In this document: piece after piece, positions 12,319-22,231 of the stretch
Layout of the letters: the number at the start of each line of letters is the position of its first letter
How positions within the stretch are numbered: position 1 is the stretch's first letter
From: Chrysemys picta bellii
Taxonomy: Eukaryota > Chordata > Testudines > Emydidae
Length of the DNA stretch: 64,000 nt
Assembly: GCF_011386835.1 (NCBI RefSeq)
Contig: NW_027052949.1
Location: forward strand, 26,001-90,000
Direction: 5' to 3'
The notes under the pieces: model-generated
Databases searched by the model: none
Seen by the model: only the letters and a program-made list of their open reading frames with translations
Told to the model about the DNA's origin: nothing
Program-made: the position numbers and the translations under genes

Positions 12319-13190
12319 AGGGCCGGCTCGAACTTTTTTGCCGCCCCAGGCAAAAAAGAAGAGCGCCGCCCTGTCGTAACACCCCCCAGCACTGCGCTGG
12401 GCCGCCCAAACCCAGCCCCCCCATGTGCCACGCCGCCCAACACCCCCCCGAGTGCCGCGCCGGGCCGCCTTAACCCCCACTCCCCCCCCCCGATTGCGGG
12501 GCCGCCGAACCCCCCCCCCGAGCGTCAGCCCGCCGAAATCCCCGCCCCCACCCGAGCAGCTCGCCACACAAACCCCCGCTCCCCCCGAGCGTTGCGCCGG
12601 GCCGGCCAAACCCCCGCTCCCCCCCGAGCGCCTCTCTGGGTTGCCCAAACCCCCGTGCCCCACCCCCAGCGCCACGCCGGGCCGCCCAAACCCCCTGCCC
12701 CGCCCCCAGCCTCTGCACCGGGCCGCTCAACCCCCCGCCCCCCCCGAGCAGCTCGCCGCACAACCCCCCACCCCCCCGAGCATTGCACCGGGCCGCCCAA
12801 ACCCCCGTCCCCCCCAAGCACCTCGCTGGTTTGCTGAAACCCCCGCGCCCCCCCCCCCTGGCGCCGCACCGGGCCGCTCAAACCCCCGCCCACCCGACAG
12901 CGCCACGCCGCCCAAACCCCCGCCCGCCCCTGAGCGCCATGCCGGGCCGCCCCAACCCCCGCCCCCTACCGTTGCGCCAGGCTGCCCAAACCCCTGGGGC
13001 GCAGGGCCGGGCCAGGCCGCCCAAACCTCCGGAGCACTGGGCCGGGCCACCGAAAGCCCCAACCCCCCCAGTGTCGTGCCGCCGAAAACGCCCCCGCGCT
13101 GCCCGGCCGAAACAACAACAACAACATAAAAACAAAAAACCCCAAACCCTCGAGCGCTGCCCAGCCGAACAAGAAAACGAAACAAAAACA
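12319..13190 (+). repeat. C-rich degenerate minisatellite within a CAGGGCCGGC-type element
   Basis: It starts CAGGGCCGGCTCGAAC, resembling the end of the element at 26082. From about 12390 to 13095 it is an array of degenerate roughly 35-bp units built on GCCGGGCCGCCCAAACCCCC and CCCCGAGC. An A/C-rich stretch (AACAACAACAACAAC) ends it. The long proline-rich ORFs over it result from the low-complexity repeat and are not genes. Confidence 0.75.
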
Positions 13191-13199
13191 CTGTGAGGA

Positions 13200-14470
13200 C
13201 CCCCCGCACAACAAAGCCACCTAGGACTGAGTTAACTCCTTGCATCCATGTGGCAGATTTCATGATTGCAATCAAAGAGACAATTCATGAAAAAAATCCA
13301 CATATCTCCTCTGTTCTTCACTGTCCCACAGAACTAACCTCCCTTCTTCCCTTCTGTGCATGCAGTGTATCACAAATGGGTACCAGAGACCACTGGGTGT
13401 AGACAATGTCTCTACCAGTTGGAGTGATGCTTTGATACCACGCTAACGTTAGCTTTTTCCATGTGCTCTGATTTCAGCCCATGGGCATGTGTGGTTGGCA
13501 TCTAGGAAGACACTAGCTCTGTCTGTTGGAGTCCAGGCCTGGCTGGCCTCTAGGCCTTCTGCCTTTGGTTGTTTTCCTTTTTGAATGAGATTCTGGTGAT
13601 AGAAGATGTAAAGCTCCTTTTCGGCTGCCGACGTCTGACCTTAACAAAGGACCCGGCGCTGCTATAAGAATGGGGAGTGTTAAGCTGGGGATGTGGTCAG
13701 CTCCTGATGTGTCTGCCCCGCAACCTGGACGCAAACCGTATCAAGGCAGACTTCCTTCCGGGCCCTTCCCCTGTGCGAGTGTCACTCTGTAAACAGAGAG
13801 AGAGCTGTGAGGCAGGTTCCCTTAAGAAATGCAGCGTCACACCCAGACTCTGCTCATGGCAGGCAGCCATGCGGCCGGGGCAGTTACTGTGAGCGGGCTG
13901 GGAACGAAGGCGCTTGTTCTGGAAATGCTCTCCTCTTTGGAGTGAAATCGGGTCTCTTGAACGCAGGAGGCTGACAGAGCTGCCTGGGCCCAGGCACGAT
14001 GCTGCGGGGCTGCTGCTGTGGGCACTTGCCTCCCCCAGCTCTGACAACACACCTCAATCGGACCTGCAACATCTTGTGCTATTGCAATCTGTGGTCCCCC
14101 CACACGGACCGGTCCATACACCATGAGCATGGCCTGCCACGCTCCCAGCCACTCCAGCACAGCTCCCACCCGCTCTGCCAATGCACTGCTGTCCGAGGTT
14201 GGAGTATCCCCTGGCAGTCCAATTCTGCTCCCTCCTCCCGGCCCCAGCTCTGCCAAAGCACCTGCCTGCTGCCTGCAGGGCCAAGTCCTTGCTAGCCCAG
14301 CCCTGTGGAAGTACAGAAACGTCTCACTGCTACAGATATCACCATTAGCCAACAGCAGCACCTAGCGCCATCTGCCCCTTAGTAACTGTCTAGCCAAACC
14401 TCGTTAATTCGGGGAGTGACTAATGTTGTTTGGTTATTTGCTAATTTGCAAACAACCCCCGCTCCCTCCC
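13200..14470. other. No gene recognised
   Basis: Ordinary-composition sequence without a recognisable exon or repeat boundary. The overlapping ORFs at 13837-14365 lie on both strands and show no domain. Confidence 0.35.
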
Positions 14471-14474
14471 CCAG

Positions 14475-14588
14475 TAGGGTGACCAGTTGTCCCGATTTTA
14501 TAGGGACAGTCCCAATTTTGGGGTCTTTTTCTTACATAGGTTTATAGGGACAGTCCCGATGTTTCACATTTGCTGTCTGGTCACCCTA
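14475..14588. mobile_element. 114-bp hAT-type MITE
   Basis: Perfect terminal inverted repeats TAGGGTGACCAG and CTGGTCACCCTA are flanked by an exact 8-bp duplication TCCCCCAG (14467-14474 and 14589-14596). It has no coding capacity. A second copy is at 27000-27121. Confidence 0.92.
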
Positions 14589-15084
14589 TCCCCCAGCAAG
14601 TTGCACACATGATAAAAATAGGCAAGGCCAACATATCCCACAATGCATTCTGTTCCTTTAGGTTGATATATGAATGTTCCACAGTGTTTTTAGCATGATC
14701 TTAGCCCTGCGAGTCCTCACTACAGCCTCTGCTACTAAAACTCTGCTACCAAGCGGGACGGTTGGTGGAGACCAAAAACTGGGTCTGAGAATCATCAGGT
14801 TTGTGGCTAAAGGGCAAGCGATTGTTTTGGTCAACCCGGTAGGTCGGCCACACTCTGATATTTACCTCCTGGCCGGATGGGGGCAAGTGGCAGCCTGAGT
14901 AGGTCACTCGGGAAGCATCTGGTTGACGTTCTTTCTGGAACACAGGGGTCTTCATGGCAGTAGCTGGGGCTCACAACGGGGAGGAAGAGAAAAGGAATTA
15001 ATACTAATCCCTCGCTGTGATATAGCACTTTTCATCCATAGATCGCTAAGCTCTTTACAGTGCAGGTCAGTGTCCCCTTTGTAC

Positions 15085-15365
15085 AAACTCCACCCCTCCC
15101 CCAAAGTCCCCGCCCCAACTCCGCCCCTTCCCTGCCCCGCCCCGGCCCTGCTCCAACCCCTCTCCTCCCCCAAAGTCCCCGCCCCAACTCCGCCCCTTCC
15201 CTGCCCCGGCCCTGCCCCAACTCCGCCCCTCCCGCAAAGTCCCCGCCCCCAACTCCGCCCCCTCCCTTGAGCGCCCCGCATTCCCCCTCCTCCCTCCCAG
15301 CCACACGAAACAGCTGCCCAAGCGCTACCGGCTTCAGGGTTTGCCGGGCAGCCCCCACTGCCTCC
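15085..15365 (+). repeat. Partial copy of the 11017 hAT-type element, internally expanded
   Basis: It shares the core of the 11017 element (CCCGCATTCCCCCTCCTCCC, CACACGAAACAGCTGCCC, GGTTTGC.GGGCAGCCCCC). A CCCCAACTCCGCCCCTTCCC motif is tandemly repeated in its first half. No complete ends are visible. Confidence 0.65.
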
Positions 15366-17104
15366 GACAGGGCTTCGTGCCCTTGATAAGAATGGATAGC
15401 TGCATGGAATGTAACATATGAACAGGGGGTTATATGGTGACTTTAGGGCTGTGCTCCTTAGTAGCCAAACTAAACGGGGGATGCTCTGATGGTCACACAC
15501 GCTGCTTCCCTTCCCAGGTTAGTTGCTGTTTTGCATGGAAGGGGTTCTGCCTTTGTCTGGCACAAAGAAATGTCAGATTCCCAGAGTCACTGTGTGATCT
15601 CGGTTGAGTCATTTTGCCTCTTTGTGCCTCAGTTTCCCGGTCAGCAGCACAAGGCTCTGGATGCTACCACTCCTGCCAAGGGGCGTGAAGCTTCATTAAT
15701 GAATGTTGGTGAAAGCCTTTCGTCCCCTCAGCTGAAGGGCGGGCGGGCGGCTGTGGCGTTTGGTGCACGTGGGAGCACAGAATGTTTCCCCTGCTTTACA
15801 GCTGGGATCTGAGCGCCAGCCTGAGCATGTCAAAGCCTCCTAGCAGATTTTTATGTCCCTCTCGCTCAATTTAGCACCTGACCGAGCTGGGCCAGGCGCT
15901 GAGGAGGACACCGGCCCTTTGCCTGGACTAAGACACGGGCTGGGGTTTAGGTCAGGTGGATCTACTGTGGGTCAGCTAAACCTGCTCCTAGTGAAGATAC
16001 AGGTAAGAGCTTTAGCTCCCTTGTGGCTGGTCGAGGTGTGGCCCCCGCCCACACACCCCTTCCTCCCATCCTTGCCCCCGCCCACACCCCCTTCCTCACA
16101 TCCTTGCCCCCCGCCCACCCCCCCCTTTTTCTCACCCAGCCCTTGCCCCCATCTGCCTTCCTGACCTCCAGCCCCCTGCCCAGACCCTTTAGCTACCTGC
16201 CCTAGCTCACAAGCCCCTGAGTCTCTCCGGGAACCTAGGCCCCCCCCCACCCCCCCGCCCCGACGAGAACCCTGCAGTAAGTCACTTAGCTGATGTCTGT
16301 GCCGGCGTGGCGCGCTCCCAGCTCCTTGCTCCGTGGCGGCAGAGGCCACGGCTCAGCCTTCAGGGGATGTGTGTCGTAGCCGCCCTGTGCGTCCGTCTCT
16401 GGGGATGCTGCAGAGAGACGTCTTCTCATCACCTGCCTCCCGTCGATGGGCCGGAGTCCGTGTGCGTCTCTAAGGATGTGTCTCTGCTACCTAACCTCCA
16501 GCCCTCTGGGCAGTGGCCAAGGCTTTAGGTGGGTCCAGGCAGGGAGAAGGCTGGCTGATGTCGTCAGTTCTTTCCCCGTCCCTGGTGGCTGGGTCGGGTG
16601 CGGCCACGGCCCTATGGAGGGGTGGGGCTCGGCGTTGCTGTCTGGGGCTCTGCTGGCATCCGGCAGGGCCTTGCTGCGGGAGCTGCAGGTTGCTCCTCCG
16701 GCCGGGCTGGGGGAGGGGAGGGAGCCTGGCAGCTCCGGTTCGGCCTGTTGGCCCCGGGGGGGAGCCTGGTGCGGATCTGGCGCGCTGGGCTGGGATGCCG
16801 TTGGCCTGGCACTGCTGGAGCTGCCAGTTCTCAGCCCTGATGCTCGTAGGGCTGGCGTTTCCCAAGCAGGGGCCCGGGCGTATCACGGCGAGTCCCAGAG
16901 CTCGTTGTCCTGGCCTCACGTGGAGATCGCGTCTGGCTGGCAAGCCGGCAGCGGGCAGGGCTTCCTAGCCGGGGGCAGCGACTGGCGTGTGTGCCCGGAC
17001 CCGCTGCTGGCTGTGGTCGCCACTCTGTGTATTCAGGGCTCTCCTGGCAGAGTCGTCTCTGGTCTCAGCCAGCAGCTGGCTCCCCTGGTGCGTCCTTGCC
17101 AGGC
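15366..17104. other. No gene recognised; C-rich tract inside
   Basis: A MIR-like scrap lies near 15600, and a C-rich imperfect tandem run (CCCCGCCCACACCCCCTTCC units) spans about 16035-16265. The long ORFs at 16446-17225 run on both strands and have no recognisable motif. Confidence 0.35.
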
Positions 17105-17839
17105 CTATCTGGCAGCCTTGTGTGGGCGCCGTATCTCTCCCCCACACTTGCTGCACTCCCGGCCCCCACGTCGCCGTCTCTTCCGGGGCGGCTCTCCCGC
17201 CCTGAGCTGCCCCAGCACCCGGTAGTAGACGCGGCAGCTGAAGCCTTCGCGCAGCCCCTGCTTGACATGCTGGGTCAGGGCCTCCAGGCTGGGGAAGACT
17301 CGGCAGCAGGCCAGGCAGCGCAGGCCCTGCTCGGGGGTGAGGAGCCACTCAGGGGGCGCTCCCATCGGCTGCTTCGGAGCCTCCTCCGCTGGTCCCCCAG
17401 CGTCGCTCTCTGCCTCGGGGTCCACGTCCCCCGCCTCGGGGTCCACGTCCCCCAGGTCGGACCTGGTGTGGGAGCTGCTCAGGTCCGACCCGGCAAAGCT
17501 TTCTCCTCCGCTGTAATTGGCCTTAAAGATGCGGGGGCGCTTCCTAATGGCTGCAAAGCCGGCCCCCGTCTCCCAGGCCACCGAGACGCCGTTCACGACC
17601 CTGACCTGCATGTAAAAAAGGGTCTTTTCTTCTCCCTCACCCTCAGCCTCTCTGACACGTGCCGAGCGCTTTCTCTTCATTCCGGCGCCGGGTGGATCTG
17701 GGGGCTGCGCACACAGGCGGTTGGAGGCCGTAGGCTGCACACCGCGGGCGGAGGGGTGGCTGGTGACGGATGTGGCCGTGGTGGTCTGCTGGCTTGGGTC
17801 CCTGGGGCCTGCAGAGGCAGAGACCCTCTGCTCCGCCAT
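17105..17839 (-). CDS. FAM170A-like: FAM170-like zinc-finger protein, intact right copy
   Basis: A 244-residue single-exon frame. It matches my knowledge of FAM170 proteins (nuclear, testis-enriched, FAM170A described as a transcription factor): a FYMQVRVVNGVSVAWE block at residues 75-90, an acidic Ser-rich linker, then EWLLTPEQGLRCLACCRVF and a C-x2-C-x12-H finger (C175, C178, H191) followed by GLREGFSC. Odd points are a tandem GDVDPEA repeat (about 130-143), a basic RKRRRR nuclear-signal-like run near 219-224 and an extra CxxC at 229-232. ATG at 17839 has G at -3 and +4. The frame is open upstream to a splice acceptor at 17907, so part of the exon is probably 5' UTR. Whether it is the A or B orthologue is undecided. 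Confidence 0.78.
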   Translation of the reverse strand: MAEQRVSASAGPRDPSQQTTTATSVTSHPSARGVQPTASNRLCAQPPDPPGAGMKRKRSARVREAEGEGEEKTLFYMQVRVVNGVSVAWETGAGFAAIRKRPRIFKANYSGGESFAGSDLSSSHTRSDLGDVDPEAGDVDPEAESDAGGPAEEAPKQPMGAPPEWLLTPEQGLRCLACCRVFPSLEALTQHVKQGLREGFSCRVYYRVLGQLRAGEPPRKRRRRGGRECSKCGGEIRRPHKAAR

Positions 17840-20800
17840 TTCCTCAGGAACGGGGCTCCCGGCAGAGACCCCCTGACGAGGGGGCGACTCTCCTGATCTC
17901 TGTGACTCTGAAAGCAGAATGAAAGCGCAACTCCTGCGGCCATCGCCCCCAGCGGCACATCCCCCTCCGGCTCCCAGCCCTGTGTCCCAGGCCCAAAGGG
18001 CCCCCCGTGGGCAGGGGGAGGGGGTCGGGAAGGGGACTCACTGAGTACGAATATCAGGGGAGGGACCAGTCAGGGATCTGACACGCTGTGCCCAGGGAAG
18101 GGCCACATCCCCCTCGCTTGACACACTGGCAACTAGGTTGGACAGAGCCCTAGACAACGTCCTGTCGGTGCCGATGCTGCCCTGGCCTGGGGGAGATGGA
18201 CACTCTGCCCCATTGGTCTGCCCCAGCCCTGACATCTGACCCTGGCAAGGTTACCAAGAGCAGCCTGAGACCTGGCTGTGCCCATCTCCAAGGCCCCTGG
18301 CTTAGGCTCTTACCCCAAGGGCCCAGGACTCTGCACTGGCGTCTCTACATGGAAGAGCCATTTTGTGCCCCCAGATATCTCCTCTTCCTGGTGTCTCCTT
18401 CACCCCTGGGGGGGCGGGTGTCTGTGTCTCCCCCTTCCTCTTTTCCATTTAACCATTTGGAGGGCTCTGTCTCTCCCCACTTGGAGTCTGTTTCCCCCAC
18501 TGTGCCCTGGTGGAGTCTCTGTTTCTCTCCCCCTCCCCCTCTGAGACCTCCCTGGGCCAGGCAGAGAGAGAATTTGAGTTCATCCTTGACCTAGGACCCC
18601 TGCCAGCCTCTCCCCCGAGTGTCCTGTGGCCCCAGGGAACGTCCTGCTCACCTGACCCCTCCTGGGCAGCTCCAGGATTCGTCTCTGGGGCGTCAGCAGG
18701 AAGCCCCTGGCTGTGCGCCATGGTCCTGGCTCTGGGGACTGGGGTCAAGGCTGGTGCCTGTCACAGTCCTCGAAACCTCCTGGATTCTCTGTCCCAGCAC
18801 CAGCCCGAAGGTCCGGGTCTCTGCTGGGGAAGGGATGGTGGTTCTGGTCCAATTCTTCAGCTAAATCCCCAGATCTCACAGTGCAGGCAGCAGAGACAGG
18901 ATCACGATTGACCTGAGCCAAGGGTTTGATCCAAGTGGCACCAGACGGTTGTGGTTTAAATCGTCCTGGAATGTTCTGGTCCCAACGGCATCAGGCTGTT
19001 TGGATCCAAACGGCTCAGAAGTTCTGAGCTGGGTGAGGTCATTGCCGGCTGGGATGACACTGCTCAGTTCTGTGCGAGCTGCTCTCGGGTCCAGCCGACC
19101 CTCCTCGTGTCCCGTCCATGGAGGGCCGAGTTCATGAGGTCCCAGCCAAACCACTCAGCTGGGTCTATGCTGCACAAGGCCCGGGCGGGCCCATCCGGGG
19201 TCCGATCAGGGAGGGTGGAGCCATAGCCTCTGGCTTTGTGCTGGCACAGACTGACGAGCAGGACCATTCATATTCCTGTTGATTTGGGTTACGGTAGCGC
19301 CAAGAGGCCCAGTCAGGACCAGGGCCATTGCTGGGTGCTGCCCACACCCAGAAGGGCTGCCAGTCTAAACAGACAAACAGAAATAGACAGGAGTCTGAAC
19401 CCAGCACACCGTACACAGCCCAGCCCCAGCACAGAGCTCCTTTGAGATGCCTTCCCCAGCCCGTTTTAATCCTCCAAACCACCACTCCCCGCTGCCCACG
19501 TGCCCCAGGCAGGCCTCCTTGCTGTGCCACCATTCACCCCACCCTGACCCCACAAATAGAGCTGCAGGCTCCATGTGGGGAGGAAGAGATGGGGGGCAAG
19601 TGTACCCTAGTCAGGAGTGTCTGATGGTGGCTCCTGGCTGCTTTTCTTCCTCCCCCCGGAGGCCTCTGAGACTCCCACCAGGATCTAGCTGTCCCCTAAA
19701 GAGACACCAAATCAACAAAAGCCTCTCAAGGCGTAACTCATGCCAACCCCAGCCAATGCCGCGTAACTGTGCCACCTGCACCCAACCCCACCTCCAATTC
19801 CGGTCCCAAGGGACCCGAACCCCTGTTCAGAAGTGTGATGTCCACCAGTGGGTCCTCCCAGCCCGATACACTTGCCCCCCTGTCCCTGAGCTCCCCAGCC
19901 CTGGGCACTCTGGCCCATGGATGGCCCCATCGCCGACAGAGGCACCAAGGTCTCCCCAGTCTCTGGGACGTTAACACTGAATCTTTTCCTCTGGGGAGAT
20001 TGTCTCCTTGCAGTTCCCATCCAGACCTGTTGTAAGTCAGAGACCTGCCAAGGCCCCTGGGGCAGAGCTGTGGGAGGGATCCCAACCCAGCTTCCTCTGG
20101 TGAAGAGCAGGTCTTCTAGCTGGAGGGGCCTTGCCCCAGGCACCCACCAGGGGGTGCCTTTCCAGCTGTGCAGTGCAGTGCAGCTGTTCTCCTCCTTCCT
20201 CCCCCACCCCCCCCAGCCAGGCTGCAGGGAATGGAGGTGGTTCTGAGCGGAAAGTGCCAGAATAAATGCTCTGGGTAAGAAGTCAGTGATGCACATCCCA
20301 GCCCCTTTCTCATAGCTGATGGCTAAGAGCTGTGGCATCGCGGTATCAGCCGCATGTAGGGCAGGCCCTTGGGGGCCACCAGCTGGTGTGTAGACACTTT
20401 CTGGTGTGAAGCTGGGAGAGCGCTCCCGCCCCCCAGGCTACACTGAAAAAACCTGATTGGCTGGGGGAGTACCACTCAAACACACAGCATTAACTCTGAC
20501 CCTGGGAGGTTGAACGAATGGTGTGGGGCAGCCTGGGAAATTTGGAAAGAAAACAGAGAAGCTGCAGGACAGGAGCCCTGAGCTGGGGCAGGGCGGGAGC
20601 TGCTGGCAGGAGAGCCGGCTGCTGGCAAAAGGGGATTTGTGTAAACTCTCAGCCTTCAGCCCCATCCCACTGTCAGGCTGTCTCTCCATTCACATCCTAG
20701 TATTTCAGGGTGGGATAGTTGGTCACCTGCTCCTTGATACGTTGCAGGCTACATCATGCTAAAGCGCCCATGTCCAGCCTGCAGCTTTGTCCCGTAGTCA

Positions 20801-20920
20801 TCTCGGGCTCACGTACATATCCGAGGCGTGGAAGAAATGTTGACAGATCCATAAAACTCCGAGTTCTTTCTGAACTGATTGCATATTGTCAGGTGTTGGC
20901 ATCTGCTGCTGACGTACGCC
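17256..20920 (+). repeat. Segmental duplication, right copy
   Basis: Direct copy of 1-3482. The homology certainly begins no later than 17256, because base 1 of the window corresponds to it, and it ends at GACGTACGCC (20920), where a Penelope-like fragment takes over. It contains about 190 bp at about 20040-20230 that the left copy lacks. Confidence 0.93.
17908..18041 (-). other. Short intron in front of the FAM170-like coding exon
   Basis: On the minus strand a GTGAGT donor (18036-18041) and a pyrimidine-rich CATTCTGCTTTCAG acceptor bound 134 bp. Both signals are also present in the left copy (656 to about 790). The upstream exon has an ORF (18042-18235) but its phase does not join the FAM170 frame, so I read it as non-coding 5' sequence. 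Confidence 0.5.
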
Positions 20921-21308
20921 AAAAACCTGTAGGAGAACACTTCAACCTCCCTGGCCACACAATAGCAGATGTAAAGGTAGCCATCTTACAGCAAAAAAAC
21001 TTCAGGACCAGACTCCAAAGAGAAACTGCTGAGCTCCAGTTCATTTGCAAATTTGACACCATCAGATCAGGATTAAACAAAGACTGTGAATGGCTATCCA
21101 ACTACAGAAGCAGTTTCTCCTCCCTTGGTGTTCACACCTCAACTGCTAGCAGAGCACCTCACCCTCCCTGATTGAACTAACCTCCTTATCTCCACACTGA
21201 TTTATACCTGCCTCTGGAGATTTCCATTACTTGCATCTGAAGAAGTGAGGTTCTTACCCACGAAAGCTTATGCTCCCAATACTTCTGTTAATCTCAAAGG
21301 TGCCACAG
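20921..21308 (+). mobile_element. Penelope-like retroelement 3' part (GIY-YIG end)
   Basis: An open frame reads PVGEHFNLPGHTIADVKVAI, then RETAELQFICKFDT and GLN. That is the order at the C-terminal side of the GIY-YIG endonuclease domain of Penelope-like elements (VxEHFN, GH, late glutamate, GLN). The sequence after the stop (CATCTGAAGAAGTG, CCACGAAAGCTTATGCTCC, CAAAGGTGCCACAGGACC) is the same tail seen alone at 9804, 57322 and 60439. It is truncated at the 5' end. Confidence 0.7.
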
Positions 21309-21317
21309 GACCCTCTG

Positions 21318-21471
21318 TTGCTCCTTCCTTAGAGGTTTTTAAGGTCAGGCTTGACAAAGCCCTGGCTGGGATGATTTAGCTGGGAATTGGTCCTGCTTTG
21401 AGCAGGGGGTTGGACTAGATGACCTCCTGAGGTCCCTTCCAACCCTGATATTCTATGATTCTATGATTCAT
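21318..21471 (+). mobile_element. CR1 LINE 3' end
   Basis: It has a GGTTGGACTAGATGACCTCC block followed by CCAACCCTGATATTCTATGA and a repeated ATTCTATGAT terminus, the hallmark of sauropsid CR1. It is severely 5'-truncated and sits directly against the ERV env remnant. Confidence 0.9.
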
Positions 21472-21472
21472 A

Positions 21473-21736
21473 CCTGATGACACTAATGAGGTAATAGATC
21501 GCGCTAGTCACTTAGAACAAATCGCATATCTTCCCCATGAAGAGCTGAATTCTTTATGGAAGTGGCTAAGTAACCTGTTCAATGTCTCTGGCATAGGAAA
21601 CTGGTTGTTTCAGGGAGCCCTGACTATCCTGTTTGGAATCCTAATGATTTTTGTATGTTTTCAGTTAATCTCCTGTTTGCATCCAGAATTGTGTAAGGTA
21701 TGCCACCCAGGTGATGGCCCCAAAATAGAGTGCTAA
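21473..21736 (+). pseudogene. ERV env, transmembrane subunit C-terminal remnant
   Basis: An 88-codon open stretch. It begins with a helical segment (NEVIDRASHLEQI), then a tryptophan-containing membrane-proximal part (LWKWLSNLF), a hydrophobic membrane span (about 20 residues including LTILFGILMIFVCF) and a short cysteine-containing tail ending in TAA. About 105 bp further on come a polypurine tract and the 3' LTR, the expected position for env. The rest of env and all of pol are absent, so it cannot make a functional envelope. Confidence 0.68.
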
Positions 21737-21829
21737 TATGATGATGTTAAATATCACTGATGAACGAAGAGATAAAGAATGATTAATATGTGGAACCCAG
21801 TAATTGTTGGTCTTTGCGTAAACTTGACC

Positions 21830-21840
21830 AAAAGGAGGGA
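21830..21840 (+). other. ERV polypurine tract
   Basis: AAAAGGAGGGA stands directly before the TGTGAAAG start of the 3' LTR. Confidence 0.8.
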
Positions 21841-21841
21841 T

Positions 21842-22231
21842 TGTGAAAGTGAAATGAATTCTATTAAAGAAATAGAATTAAAGAATGCTGTATGTACCTT
21901 TAAGTAGAAATGAGAAATGCTGCAAGCCAGGGAGCAGGAAAGCAGACATTAACTGCTTAATGAATTGCCCCACGTAAGGGCAATTGGTGAAGCATTAGCC
22001 TTAGATCGATAAGAGTTAATAAGGAAACAGGATATGCATATTGTGCCCCATACAAATTTTACAATTTTGCTCTCTCTGTCCCTTTGTTTAGTTCGCACCC
22101 TTTTATCTGTATAAATAAGACCGTTTGGGTCTTGCATGGGGGCTCACATTATCTGAATGTATTAGCAGAGCGCTGTGCTAATAAACAGAGTGGTCTTGAC
22201 AAAATTGTGAGTCCTGATTCTAACTTTGACA
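21842..22231 (+). repeat. 3' LTR of endogenous retrovirus
   Basis: A 390-bp LTR from TGTGAAAG to TTTGACA, in the same orientation as 3817-4207, with TATAAATAA and AATAAA signals. The roughly 10 percent divergence from the other LTR by eye indicates an old insertion, or two different proviruses. Confidence 0.88.

Noticed and set aside
12425..13275. Long proline-rich and glycine-rich ORFs on both strands
   Set aside because: They follow a C-rich minisatellite; opposite strands and several frames are open at once, as expected from low-complexity repeats.
16446..17225. 259-codon plus-strand ORF
   Set aside because: No recognisable motif, and it overlaps the FAM170-like gene on the other strand near its end.
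17262..17896. Plus-strand ORF over the FAM170-like exon
   Set aside because: Antisense shadow of the minus-strand coding exon.
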